Shown here: one piece after another, positions 36,253 to 45,591 of the stretch | How positions within the stretch are numbered: position 1 is the stretch's first letter | Layout: each line of letters opens with the position of its first letter | Origin: Chitinophagaceae bacterium | GTDB lineage: Bacteria; Bacteroidota; Bacteroidia; Chitinophagales; Chitinophagaceae | DNA: 64,000 nucleotides | Direction: 5' to 3' | Assembly: GCA_024103425.1 (NCBI GenBank) | Contig: JAGFIS010000013.1 | Coordinates: 35,794-99,793 of the forward strand | Notes under the pieces: model-generated | Databases searched by the model: none | Seen by the model: the letters and a program-made list of their open reading frames with translations, nothing else | What the model was told of the DNA's origin: nothing | Made by a program: the position numbers and the translations under genes

Positions 36253-36519
36253 ATGAAGACGGTACATCTTATGATTTCGGGCAGGGTTCAGGGTGTTTAT
36301 TTTCGCGCAAGTGCGCAGAAAACCGCAATTATACACAATTTGACAGGGTGGGTACGGAATTTTAATGATGATGTTGAAGCTGTAATTTCCGGGAAAGATG
36401 AGTCAGTTGAGGAATTCATTGCCTGGTGCCATCTCGGGCCCGAACGTGCTGTAGTTAAGAAGGTAGAAACGGAAGAGCTTCCCTATAAAGAATTTAAAGG
36501 CTTCATTATTAAGCGATAA
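36253..36519 (+). CDS. Acylphosphatase
   Basis: An 88-residue enzyme covering the whole acylphosphatase fold: the GRVQGVYFRASAQKTA motif with the catalytic arginine (residue 19) and the GWVRNFNDDVEAVISG motif with the catalytic asparagine. It hydrolyses carboxyl-phosphate bonds such as acetyl phosphate. Start ATG 36253 is preferred over a TTG two codons upstream because it gives the usual short MKTVHL opening. Stands alone. Confidence 0.92.
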   Translation: MKTVHLMISGRVQGVYFRASAQKTAIIHNLTGWVRNFNDDVEAVISGKDESVEEFIAWCHLGPERAVVKKVETEELPYKEFKGFIIKR

Positions 36520-36656
36520 GCATAAGGTGTCCTCCGGTGGAATAAATTCTGTACCCGCTTTATTGAATCAATACTTCGAGTTGAGGTCTCTGTATTCTCA
36601 AACGTTGTATCTATGTTAAAGTGTAAGAGAATCAACCGTTTATCAATAGTTAACTT

Positions 36657-36685
36657 TTGTTGGTACTGTCTGACACTTACTTTTG
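36657..36685 (+). promoter_or_regulatory. Promoter of the outer-membrane receptor gene
   Basis: TTG at 36657-36659 and TACTTTTG at 36678-36685 (18-base spacing) match the Bacteroidota -33/-7 layout, 25 bases before the ATG at 36710. Confidence 0.6.
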
Positions 36686-36709
36686 TCGCCTTGAAAAAAT
36701 ATCCTACAA

Positions 36710-39277
36710 ATGAAAATTATACTGACCGGCCTATTAACTTTTTTATTTTTCTATGCACAAGCTCAAATAGATAAAGAGCCTCTGCCGGATCAGGATAACG
36801 CAACCATCAAAGTATCCACAGGAAAAACGCTTATAGGTAAGGTAATCGAACTGGGTAATAACCGCCCGGTTGAAGCTGCTTCAGTACAATTGTTTGCAAT
36901 TATACATTCCGAAAATGGAGAGAATGATTCCCTGTTAAGTGTCGTACTCACCCGGCCAAATGGTGACTTCAGATTCGAAAATATAGGATTTGATTCTGTC
37001 AAAGTAGTAGTTTCTTCTGTCGGATTTTCACCGGCTTCGGTAGCCGCTGTGTTTGATCCCCAAAATTCTAATGGTACTCAAAGACAGGACATCGGGAATA
37101 TTATCTTACCGAGAGAAACACAGCAATTGAAGGCTGTTGTGGTTACGGCGGTGACTCCACGAATGAAGTTGGGAATTGACAAAAAGACTTTCGATGTAGC
37201 CCAGAGCCTGACGTCAAAAGGCGGTACGGCAGAAGATGTTCTAAAGACAATCCCGTCAGTATCGGTAGATATCGACGGAAATGTGGAATTGCGAAATGGT
37301 ACTCCTATTATTTATGTCGATGGAAGGCCTACAATTCTTACTCTCGATCAAATCCCATCAGATAATATTGATAAAATAGAATTGATCACAAATCCTTCTG
37401 CTAAGTTTGATGCCAGCAGTGGAAGCGGTATTATCAATGTTATTCTTAAAAAAGATAAGCGCAAAGGGTTGAACGGGATTGTCTTTGTCAGTGGTGGAAC
37501 CCCGGCTCTCTTCAGAGGAAATACAAATCTTAATTTAAGACAAGGTAAACTCAATTTCTTCTTTAGCGGAGGGTATAACACTTCAAAGAGTACTACTACA
37601 GGTACCAGTGAACGGGTGAATAAAATAAACGGACAGACGAATAACTTCTTCAATCAACAATCATCTAATGAGCGTAAAAGAAATTTCAGATCATTAAGAG
37701 TCGGAGTTGATTATTTTATGGATAACCGTAATACGCTGACCCTTTCCCAAGGATTCACCAAAGGAAATTTTGATAATAATCAGAAACAAGGTCAGCAATA
37801 TCTTGATGTTAACGGTATGCTTACACGAAATGGTGATCGTACTTCTGGCGGAGGATTCGGATTTTCAAGAAATAATACTCAGGTCCTGTTCACTCACAAA
37901 TTCCCGACAGATAATGAACAGCTCGATGTAAGTGTGAATGTCAATTACGGAAAAGCAACCGATGAGTCAAAAATCGTCAATAAATATTTTTTGCCTGACG
38001 GGACGGCGATCGGTAATCCGCAAATAGTGAGAAACGACGGATCTAACAACAGTAATCAATGGACGGTTAAGGCAGATTATACCAAACCATTAGGAGAAAA
38101 TACTAAGATTGAAACAGGGGTAAGGAGTTTCGTAAACAATTACGAAAGTCATTTCGGTACCTTCTCTGTCCTGAACGGTACTCAGACCAAGCTTCCCCTC
38201 AGTAACGATTATAAATATCAGGAACAAGTTCATGCAGCCTATTTTACATTTACTGATCAGATAGGCAACTTTGGTTACCAGCTGGGATTGAGGGGCGAGT
38301 ACTCAAAATTTGACGGAACACTGATAGACAGTTCGCGGCACTTTGGTTATACTTATCCTGCTAAGCTGAAAAATATCTGGGATGCCTTATTCCCGAGTGT
38401 ATTCCTGTCGCAGAAGATTGGCGAGAAAAATGAAATTCAGGTAAACTACAGCAGAAGAGTACGGAGGCCCAATTTCTGGCAACTCAATCCGTTCATCGAT
38501 ATCAACGATCCTCAGAATATCCAGCAGGGAAATCCCGAACTGCACCCCCAATTCAGAAACTCAATTGAATTAAATTATAGCAGTTCTTACGGCAGTGGCA
38601 ACAATTTCTTAATGACGTTCTATTACAGAAATACTCAGGGTGATATTACCAGGTACAGTGATACGCTGACTGCAGAACAATACACAAAACTCAATAACTC
38701 GGCAGTTGATCCGAATGCTATCCTTAATACATTTATTAACGCAAACAGCACGAATAACTATGGGCTTGAATTTACATTACAACAGAAAGTGGCTGAGGGC
38801 TTTAATATTACACCCTCAATCAGTGTTTCTTACAGGAATGTAAATGCAAAAGTAAAGTCGTTGGATCTGAGTAATAAGGGGTTCAACTGGCAGGCTAAAT
38901 TACAGGCTAACTATAAGATAAGGACAGAAAACGAACAGTCGGTATTCAACAATACCTCCTTCCAATTGGATGGAAGGTATCGCTCTCCGAGTGTTATTCC
39001 TCAGGGTAGAAGATTAGAAACTTATACGGTTAACCTCGCTATTAAGAAAGACATATTTAAAGACAATAGAGGGTCTGTTACTTTAGGGATCAATGATCTG
39101 TTGAATCAGAATAAGAATGGCACTATCTACGACACACCATCGTTCTACCAGGAGAGCTACAGCAGATGGCGGGTCAGAACTTTCAGGTTGACATTTTCTT
39201 ATAAATTCGGCGATGCAGACTTTCAATTGTTCAAAAGAAATGGCGGTGGAGATGACGATGGCGGATACGGCGGTTAA
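36710..39277 (+). CDS. TonB-dependent receptor-like outer-membrane protein
   Basis: An 855-residue protein with a signal peptide (1-18), a carboxypeptidase-regulatory-like domain (about 38-140: LIGKVIELGNNRPVEAASVQLF) and a plug (about 150-240: VEDVLKTIPSVSVDIDGNVELRNGTPIIYVDG). The large barrel is of the outer membrane beta-barrel (OMP_b-brl_3) type. The tail ends in a short Gly/Asp-rich stretch. No SusD-like partner is next to it, so polysaccharide uptake is unlikely; cargo unknown. Confidence 0.85.
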   Translation: MKIILTGLLTFLFFYAQAQIDKEPLPDQDNATIKVSTGKTLIGKVIELGNNRPVEAASVQLFAIIHSENGENDSLLSVVLTRPNGDFRFENIGFDSVKVVVSSVGFSPASVAAVFDPQNSNGTQRQDIGNIILPRETQQLKAVVVTAVTPRMKLGIDKKTFDVAQSLTSKGGTAEDVLKTIPSVSVDIDGNVELRNGTPIIYVDGRPTILTLDQIPSDNIDKIELITNPSAKFDASSGSGIINVILKKDKRKGLNGIVFVSGGTPALFRGNTNLNLRQGKLNFFFSGGYNTSKSTTTGTSERVNKINGQTNNFFNQQSSNERKRNFRSLRVGVDYFMDNRNTLTLSQGFTKGNFDNNQKQGQQYLDVNGMLTRNGDRTSGGGFGFSRNNTQVLFTHKFPTDNEQLDVSVNVNYGKATDESKIVNKYFLPDGTAIGNPQIVRNDGSNNSNQWTVKADYTKPLGENTKIETGVRSFVNNYESHFGTFSVLNGTQTKLPLSNDYKYQEQVHAAYFTFTDQIGNFGYQLGLRGEYSKFDGTLIDSSRHFGYTYPAKLKNIWDALFPSVFLSQKIGEKNEIQVNYSRRVRRPNFWQLNPFIDINDPQNIQQGNPELHPQFRNSIELNYSSSYGSGNNFLMTFYYRNTQGDITRYSDTLTAEQYTKLNNSAVDPNAILNTFINANSTNNYGLEFTLQQKVAEGFNITPSISVSYRNVNAKVKSLDLSNKGFNWQAKLQANYKIRTENEQSVFNNTSFQLDGRYRSPSVIPQGRRLETYTVNLAIKKDIFKDNRGSVTLGINDLLNQNKNGTIYDTPSFYQESYSRWRVRTFRLTFSYKFGDADFQLFKRNGGGDDDGGYGG

Positions 39278-39292
39278 ATGTTAAGGACACTT

Positions 39293-40195
39293 TTACACGA
39301 TATAACAAGTGCCTTCAACAGCTGCCTCACAATTTTCAAAAACTTCCGAAGCTTCTTTCTGTAATACACTGACGTCTTCATACCTGCTGGAAAAATGACC
39401 GATTAGAAGCTTCTTAACATTGGCCTTTAGTGCGATAGTTGCTGCCTGTGTTGTTGTAGAGTGGTATCTTAAAGCAGCCCTTTCTTCTTCGCCCCTTCTG
39501 TAGGTTGTCTCGTGGTAAATAAGGTCTGCTTCCTGAATTGCCTTGCAGATAGGCTCGTAGTATGCTGTGTCAGCGCAGTATGCGTATTTCTTTCCGGGCT
39601 CGGCAGCAATAGTCAAATCAGCGTTGGGAATGACTTTGCCTTCTTTCGTTACATAATCTTTCCCGCGATGCAATTCGTCGTAGAAGCTGTAAGGCACTTT
39701 ATAAAGTTTTACCTTTTCAGGGTCCAGCTTACGAGGGTTGTGTTTTTCTTCAAACAGGAATCCGTAGCATTCTATTTTATGGTTTACTGCAAAGCATGAA
39801 ACTCTCAGGTGGTTGTCTTCAAACAAGGTTTCTTCCTTATTCAAAACATGAAAATGGATATTGAACGGAAGCATTGCATGTGAAGAAGGCAGTTGCAATC
39901 GGATAATCTGTTCTAATCCTTCGGGAGAATAAATGTGCAAATCGTTTTGCCTGCTTTGCAGCCCGTAGGAAGTAATCAAGCCTATAAGTCCGAAATAATG
40001 ATCTCCATGCAAGTGTGAAATAAATATGTGATCAATCCTGCTTCGTTTGATCTTGAAGTTACTCATTTGCAGTTGAGTGCCTTCGCCGCAATCGACAAGA
40101 AAGAAGTGCTCGCTGGTCTGAACAACCTGAGATGTCGGGTGTCTTCCATGAGCAGGAAGTGCACTGTTGTTTCCAAGGATGGTTACGGCAATCAA
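39293..40195 (-). CDS. rnz: Ribonuclease Z
   Basis: A 300-residue MBL-fold nuclease of the short RNase Z type. The motif SHLHGDH (near 64-70) holds the zinc ligands, and further ligands sit in the CADTAYY region and the HETTY segment near the end. RNase Z cleaves the 3' trailer of tRNA precursors. The STAS-domain gene ends 12 bases upstream and the two share a promoter, an arrangement common in this phylum. Confidence 0.93.
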   Translation of the reverse strand: MIAVTILGNNSALPAHGRHPTSQVVQTSEHFFLVDCGEGTQLQMSNFKIKRSRIDHIFISHLHGDHYFGLIGLITSYGLQSRQNDLHIYSPEGLEQIIRLQLPSSHAMLPFNIHFHVLNKEETLFEDNHLRVSCFAVNHKIECYGFLFEEKHNPRKLDPEKVKLYKVPYSFYDELHRGKDYVTKEGKVIPNADLTIAAEPGKKYAYCADTAYYEPICKAIQEADLIYHETTYRRGEEERAALRYHSTTTQAATIALKANVKKLLIGHFSSRYEDVSVLQKEASEVFENCEAAVEGTCYIV

Positions 40196-40207
40196 TTTTC
40201 TAAACCT

Positions 40208-40588
40208 TTAAAAAAGTTCTCTTTCTATTTCCTCCATTTGCACAATATCCCACGCCTCACTTTCGGTTGGAGTAAAGTTCATTTCGTCTAAAAGATCATT
40301 TTCCTTCAGATACTGTATTACCTTTTCAGAAAAACAGCAGAAGACCATTGATGCATTATTCTCATAAAAGTCTCTTTGCACACTCATCATTCCGGATATA
40401 AACGCCGGTTCAATTTCATCTGTTTCCGAAAAGTCAATTACCAGGTTCTTGACCGGCTTATCGAGGTATGTCATAGTCAGGTTCCTGAAGTTTTCTGTCA
40501 TATTTTCATATAAACGCAATTCTTCTACCTTTATGACATGCATCTTTTCTTTGGTACTGATTTTGAAATTGATACTGCTGTGAGTCAT
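40208..40588 (-). CDS. STAS domain protein (anti-sigma-antagonist-like)
   Basis: A 126-residue protein whose central strand-helix pattern (LDKPVKNLVIDFSETDEIEPAFISGMMSVQRDF) matches STAS domains such as SpoIIAA. The phosphorylatable serine of true antagonists falls near ISG, within IEPAFISG. It may be a regulatory partner rather than a classic antagonist. Start ATG 40588 is supported by the promoter at 40616-40623; an in-frame ATG at 40618 would overlap that box. First gene of the rnz operon. Confidence 0.7.
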   Translation of the reverse strand: MTHSSINFKISTKEKMHVIKVEELRLYENMTENFRNLTMTYLDKPVKNLVIDFSETDEIEPAFISGMMSVQRDFYENNASMVFCCFSEKVIQYLKENDLLDEMNFTPTESEAWDIVQMEEIERELF

Positions 40589-40615
40589 GGCATAATATGC
40601 GTAGGGGTGACCTGC

Positions 40616-40623
40616 CAAAGATA
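40616..40623 (-). promoter_or_regulatory. Promoter -7 box of the STAS-rnz operon
   Basis: Minus-strand TATCTTTG (plus strand CAAAGATA), an exact TAnnTTTG match ending about 27 bases before the STAS start codon. Confidence 0.6.
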
Positions 40624-40819
40624 AATTAAAAAGGAAGAGTATTTAAAAATCCTTAATGGCCTGAAAAAGAATAAATTTTAAAGAAGGCACTTCGGTATCA
40701 GATTTTCTTGCTTTTTAACGTTAGATTAGTAACCTTTTGAGCCTCTGTGTATTCAATATTATAAGTGGCGAATTGATTTATTTTATTATTATTGTAAAGC
40801 ATTTTAAAGACTAATCCCT

Positions 40820-43351
40820 ATGGATAATAATTTTTCAACACAGGTTAAAGAAATTATTTCCTATAGTCGCGAGGAAGCACTCAGGCTGGGAAATGATTTT
40901 ATCGGGACCGAACATCTGGTATTAGGATTGATTCGTGACGGGGAGAATACTGCGATGAAAATATTGAAGGCATTGAATGTTGACCTATACGAACTGAGGA
41001 AAGAAATTGAATTGGCAGTAAAGGATAAAACAGGCAAGAACATCAACAATATCAACTCTTTACCACTTACCAAGCAGGCAGAAAAAGTTATCAGAATCAC
41101 TGTTCTGGAGGCGAAGACAAGTAAGAGTCCGCTGGTGGAAAGTGAGCACCTGATGCTTTCTATTCTGAAGAATAAAGAAAATATTGCAACACAGATTCTC
41201 AACCAGTTTGATGTAGATTACGATATCTTCCGTACCGAATTAGGCTTTGTGAAAACAGATACTAAAGCAGAGTATCCCGAGGAGGAGAGTGAGGAGTTTG
41301 AAGATGAAAAGAAGTACGCTTCAAAGCCAAAGTCCGGTGCCGGACAGGGAAAATCCAAAACCCCGGTTCTTGATAATTTCGGTAGAGACATCACTAAGAT
41401 GGCCGAGCAGGGCACTTTGGATCCTATCGTCGGAAGGGAAACTGAGATAGAAAGAGTATCACAGATTCTCAGCCGTCGTAAGAAAAACAACCCGATTCTT
41501 ATCGGTGAGCCAGGTGTAGGTAAGACGGCAATTGTTGAAGGTCTGGCATTGAGGATTGTTCAGAGAAAAGTCAGCAGGGTACTGTTTGATAAGAGGGTGG
41601 TATCTCTCGACCTGGCTGCCCTGGTGGCCGGTACAAAGTACCGCGGCCAGTTCGAAGAGCGTATGAAAGCCATCATGAACGAGCTGGAAAAGAACCGCGA
41701 TGTGATTCTGTTTATTGATGAGATTCATACCATTGTCGGAGCCGGTGGCGCCAGTGGCTCGCTGGATGCATCTAACATTTTTAAGCCTGCACTTTCAAGA
41801 GGTGAACTGCAATGTATTGGTGCCAGCACGCTGGATGAGTACAGAATGTACATCGAGAAAGACGGTGCACTCGATAGAAGGTTCCAGAAAGTAATGGTAG
41901 AGCAACCATCTGTTGATGAGACTATTGAAATTCTGAATAATATTAAAAGTAAATACGAGGAGTTCCACAGTGTGGTGTATGATAAAGAAGCTATTGAAGC
42001 TTGTGTTAAGTTGAGCGATCGCTATATGACAGACCGTCTGCTGCCTGATAAGGCTATCGACGTGATGGACGAAGTAGGCGCCAGAGTGCATCTGAGAAAT
42101 ATTAAGGTGCCTCAGGAGGTACTGGATCTCGAGAAAAAAATTGATGAGATCAAACAAGAGAAGTACCGTGTGGTAAAGAGTCAGCGTTTTGAAGAAGCAG
42201 CTTCGTTGCGCGATACCGAGAAGAGATGGCAGGAAGAACTGGAGGCTGCGAAAGCTAAATGGGAAGAAGAAAGTAAGCATAAAAAATATCCTATTGATGA
42301 GGATGCAATTGCTGAGGTAGTAAGTATGATGACCGGTATCCCGGTTAAGAGAATGGTTCAGGCAGAGACCGAGAAACTGAGAAGGATGGCTGATGATTTG
42401 AAAGGCGCTGTTGTTGGTCAAGATGATGCTATTGCAAAAGTTGTGAAAGCCATTCAGAGAAACCGCGTTGGATTGAAAGATGCTAAAAAGCCTATCGGTT
42501 CGTTCATCTTCCTTGGGCCTACGGGAGTTGGTAAGACAGAATTGGCACGGTCACTCGCAAGATATTTGTTTGACAGCGATGATGCGCTGATCAGGATCGA
42601 TATGAGTGAGTATATGGAAAAATTCACTGTATCACGTTTGATTGGTGCACCTCCGGGATATGTGGGATATGAAGAAGGTGGTCAGTTAACAGAGAAGGTT
42701 AGACGTAAACCATACAGTGTAATCTTGCTGGACGAAATCGAAAAAGCACACCCGGATATCTATAATATCCTGTTGCAGGTATTGGATGACGGTCAGTTGA
42801 CAGATGGCCTGGGAAGAAAGGTAGATTTCAAGAATACATTGATTATTATGACCTCCAACATCGGTGCTCGTCAGTTGAAAGACTTCGGAGATGGAGTAGG
42901 GTTCACCACTTCTTCAAGGATGAAGAACGTTGATGAGAATAATAAGGCAGTGATTGAAAAAGCATTGAAACGCACTTTCAGTCCGGAATTCCTTAACAGG
43001 ATTGACGATGTGATCATCTTCAATCAGCTTACTCAGGAGCATATATTCTCCATCATTGATATTCTGATGAAGGATGTAACTGCAAGATTGAGCAATCTCG
43101 GTCTGAAGCTTGAGCTTTCAGAAGAAGCACGCAAGTTCCTTTCTGAAAAAGGGTATGACTCACAATTCGGGGCAAGGCCGCTGCACAGGGCTATCCAGAA
43201 ATATCTTGAAGACCCGCTGGCAGAAGAAATCCTGAATATGAGTGTGAAGAGTGGAGATACCTTGGTGGCTGATGTTGATGAAGATAGGACAAAGCTTGTT
43301 TTTGAGGCAAAGCCCGAGAGTAAAAAAGAAAAAACAACAGGAGTGAAATAA
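40820..43351 (+). CDS. clpC: ATP-dependent Clp protease ATP-binding subunit ClpC
   Basis: An 843-residue Hsp100 chaperone. It has an N-terminal Clp repeat domain (about 1-145), a first AAA domain with Walker [10 protein letters not shown] near 228, and a UVR-like linker ([19 protein letters not shown]). The second AAA domain has [13 protein letters not shown] near 565. A GVGF loop near 692 is the site that docks ClpP, so this is ClpC and not ClpB. It unfolds substrates for ClpP degradation. It has an intrinsic terminator just after its stop. Confidence 0.92.
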   Translation: MDNNFSTQVKEIISYSREEALRLGNDFIGTEHLVLGLIRDGENTAMKILKALNVDLYELRKEIELAVKDKTGKNINNINSLPLTKQAEKVIRITVLEAKTSKSPLVESEHLMLSILKNKENIATQILNQFDVDYDIFRTELGFVKTDTKAEYPEEESEEFEDEKKYASKPKSGAGQGKSKTPVLDNFGRDITKMAEQGTLDPIVGRETEIERVSQILSRRKKNNPILIGEPGVGKTAIVEGLALRIVQRKVSRVLFDKRVVSLDLAALVAGTKYRGQFEERMKAIMNELEKNRDVILFIDEIHTIVGAGGASGSLDASNIFKPALSRGELQCIGASTLDEYRMYIEKDGALDRRFQKVMVEQPSVDETIEILNNIKSKYEEFHSVVYDKEAIEACVKLSDRYMTDRLLPDKAIDVMDEVGARVHLRNIKVPQEVLDLEKKIDEIKQEKYRVVKSQRFEEAASLRDTEKRWQEELEAAKAKWEEESKHKKYPIDEDAIAEVVSMMTGIPVKRMVQAETEKLRRMADDLKGAVVGQDDAIAKVVKAIQRNRVGLKDAKKPIGSFIFLGPTGVGKTELARSLARYLFDSDDALIRIDMSEYMEKFTVSRLIGAPPGYVGYEEGGQLTEKVRRKPYSVILLDEIEKAHPDIYNILLQVLDDGQLTDGLGRKVDFKNTLIIMTSNIGARQLKDFGDGVGFTTSSRMKNVDENNKAVIEKALKRTFSPEFLNRIDDVIIFNQLTQEHIFSIIDILMKDVTARLSNLGLKLELSEEARKFLSEKGYDSQFGARPLHRAIQKYLEDPLAEEILNMSVKSGDTLVADVDEDRTKLVFEAKPESKKEKTTGVK

Positions 43352-43372
43352 CATTTCTGTAAATGATTATAC

Positions 43373-43405
43373 AAGTCCCGAAGGAATCTTCCGGGACTTT
43401 TTTTA
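43373..43405 (+). terminator. Intrinsic terminator of clpC
   Basis: AAGTCCCG (43373-43380) pairs with CGGGACTT (43392-43399) with a short inner AAG/CTT extension, followed by a T run. Confidence 0.9.
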
Positions 43406-43467
43406 TAACAGTGGGAATGTGCAGGCAGTTGTTTTGTTTTAACTTTACCGCAAAAGAATTTTAGAGT

Positions 43468-44364
43468 ATGTCTATATCAAAAGTAGCCGTAATCGGGGCC
43501 GGAACGATGGGAAACGGAATCGCGCATGTATTTGCGCAGTATGGGTATCCGGTAGTGTTAATCGATATCAGTGATGATCAGCTTGCAAATGCGCTGGCAA
43601 CTATTGAAAAGAATCTGGCTCGTCAGATTAAGAAGGGAACTATTCAGGAGTCAGACAAAGAAAAGACCCTGAAAAATATTACCACAGGTAATTATATCCC
43701 CGGAAATGTCGGTGAGGCTGATTTGATTGTGGAAGCAGCGACAGAAAATGAAGCACTGAAACTGAAAATTTTTAAAGAGGTAGATGCTTCTGCGAAACCG
43801 GGAGTTATTCTTGCAAGTAATACTTCATCTATTTCAATTACCAAGATAGCATCGGTAACTACGCGCCCTGAAAGGGTAATCGGAATGCACTTTATGAATC
43901 CTGTTCCGATGATGAAGCTGGTAGAAGTCATCAGTGGATATCATACAGATAAATCTGTAGTGGATGAGATTACCGAACTGAGTAAAGCCCTGGATAAAGT
44001 GCCTTGCGTGGTAGAAGATTACCCCGGCTTCATCGCCAACAGGATTCTGATGCCGATGATTAACGAGGCGGTTTATTCACTGCATGAAGGTGTTACCGGC
44101 GTTGAGGAAATCGATACTATTATGAAGCTGGGGATGGCGCATCCGATGGGGCCGTTGCAACTGGCAGATTTTATTGGCCTGGATGTTTGCTGCTCGATTC
44201 TGAATGTGATGTACGAAGGATTCAGGAATCCGAAATATGCTCCGTGTCCGTTGCTGGTAAACATGGTGACTGCAGGGAATCTGGGTAAGAAAACCGGAAA
44301 GGGTTTCTATGATTACACAGGAGGGGGAAAGGAACTGGTAGTGAACAGTATTTTCAAAAAATAG
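43468..44364 (+). CDS. 3-Hydroxyacyl/3-hydroxybutyryl-CoA dehydrogenase
   Basis: A 298-residue NAD-dependent dehydrogenase. The Rossmann start VAVIGAGTMGNGIAHVFAQ binds NAD. ASNTSSIS and the HFMNPVPMMKLVEVI segment (with the catalytic histidine) follow, then the C-terminal helical dimerisation domain (GFIANRILMPMINEA). It oxidises 3-hydroxyacyl-CoA to 3-ketoacyl-CoA, in beta-oxidation or butyrate metabolism. No other fatty-acid genes are adjacent. Confidence 0.9.
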   Translation: MSISKVAVIGAGTMGNGIAHVFAQYGYPVVLIDISDDQLANALATIEKNLARQIKKGTIQESDKEKTLKNITTGNYIPGNVGEADLIVEAATENEALKLKIFKEVDASAKPGVILASNTSSISITKIASVTTRPERVIGMHFMNPVPMMKLVEVISGYHTDKSVVDEITELSKALDKVPCVVEDYPGFIANRILMPMINEAVYSLHEGVTGVEEIDTIMKLGMAHPMGPLQLADFIGLDVCCSILNVMYEGFRNPKYAPCPLLVNMVTAGNLGKKTGKGFYDYTGGGKELVVNSIFKK

Positions 44365-44462
44365 TTGGCGAAGAACTTCTTTCAGAATGTTCCTTTAATA
44401 AGTTGTTTTAAGATAACTGTTGAGTGAAGACAGTAGCAGCATTTTTCGACAAATAGGATGGC

Positions 44463-44792
44463 TTAGTGTGACACACTTTTTGAGAAGACATTGATTACAA
44501 TTACGCCAATAACAATCAGTGATAATCCTATGATGGCGGGAAGATCTAACTTCTGTTTGAAAAGAAAATAGGCTGAGAGAGCAATTAAAACTGTCCCTAT
44601 TCCCGACCACAGGGCATAAGCAATACCAACAGACATATTTTTAAGGGTTAGAGAAAGGAAGTAAAACGCTATACCATATCCCAAAACAACAATAATTGAA
44701 GGTATTAGCTTACTGAACCCTTCAGAGTATTTCAGGGCAGATGTAGCAGTTACTTCTGCGAGAATGGCTATGATGAGAAAAATCCATTTCAT
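44463..44792 (-). CDS. SMR family multidrug efflux transporter
   Basis: A 109-residue protein with four membrane helices. Glutamate 13 (ILAEVTAT) corresponds to the essential E14 of EmrE, and the YALWSGIGTV helix with its aromatic residues is typical of the small multidrug resistance family. It exchanges cations or guanidinium-like drugs for protons as a dimer. Whether it transports drugs or guanidinium cannot be told. Confidence 0.88.
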   Translation of the reverse strand: MKWIFLIIAILAEVTATSALKYSEGFSKLIPSIIVVLGYGIAFYFLSLTLKNMSVGIAYALWSGIGTVLIALSAYFLFKQKLDLPAIIGLSLIVIGVIVINVFSKSVSH

Positions 44793-44870
44793 TGGTTATA
44801 AATTTTGTTGTTGGTGTTTAAGAAGAGTAGGTTGAATTGACTATTTACTATCACAACTTTAAATAAGGTT

Positions 44871-45482
44871 TTAGCGGATACTCTTAATGGACTCATGAAC
44901 TGTTACATTATTGATTCTGCTGAGTTTTTCCATAGTCTCGTCAAATGAAGGGGCAGGGATACCTGCTTTGATATGACAAAAGAGTTGGAGTTCCTGCTCT
45001 GTGATCTCACTCTCTGTCTGTTTCAAAATTTGAATTACTTCGTGCAATTCTGCATAGGAACATTCTATAGAAATGTTCCGCATGACGTATTTTTCGACAG
45101 TTGTTGTGCACTGTAAAACCAGCGATGCAGCGGTTTTGTAGGCATTGGTCAGCCGTGGTATACCTAGTAAGGTCCCTCCAAAGTAACGGATAACTACCAC
45201 GAGTGTATCCGTCAGATTCCTGGAATCTATTTGCCCGAGAATAGGCCTGCCCGCTGTGCCAGAAGGTTCTCCGTCGTCATTGGCTCTGCTATTCGATCCG
45301 TCAGTTCCCAAACGGTAAGCAAAACAATGGTGCGAAGCTTTGGGATGTAAACGCTTCAGGTCATCCAGCCTTATTTTAAAAGTAGCTGTATTAGTGATGG
45401 GATATGCATAAGCGATGAACTTACTGTCCATCATCTTATGTTCAGCAGTAGCGTCCTGGCCTATGGTCAAATAACTCTTCAT
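44871..45482 (-). CDS. YigZ/IMPACT family protein
   Basis: A 203-residue protein with the UPF0029 signature NDDGEPSGTAGRPIL near 70 and the RYFGGTLLGIPRLTNAYKTAA segment. It carries the C-terminal DUF1949 domain (YAELHEVIQIL). The family is related to IMPACT translation-regulator domains; its bacterial role is unknown. It is divergent from kynU, with overlapping promoters between them. Confidence 0.88.
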   Translation of the reverse strand: MKSYLTIGQDATAEHKMMDSKFIAYAYPITNTATFKIRLDDLKRLHPKASHHCFAYRLGTDGSNSRANDDGEPSGTAGRPILGQIDSRNLTDTLVVVIRYFGGTLLGIPRLTNAYKTAASLVLQCTTTVEKYVMRNISIECSYAELHEVIQILKQTESEITEQELQLFCHIKAGIPAPSFDETMEKLSRINNVTVHESIKSIR

Positions 45483-45507
45483 TTTACCGGCACCTGTTCA
45501 TTCATGA

Positions 45508-45521
45508 CAAATATACCTTTG
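45508..45521. promoter_or_regulatory. Overlapping divergent -7 boxes of yigZ and kynU
   Basis: CAAATATA (45508-45515) is TATATTTG on the minus strand, a -7 box for the YigZ gene. TACCTTTG (45514-45521) on the plus strand serves kynU. The two boxes share two bases, so polymerase can hardly use both at once. No clear -33 element was found for either. Confidence 0.5.
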
Positions 45522-45591
45522 TATTTTCTTACATTGTGCGCCAATTAGAAAATGTATTCATTGGCTGACCTTTGAAAGGCATAAATCCTGA

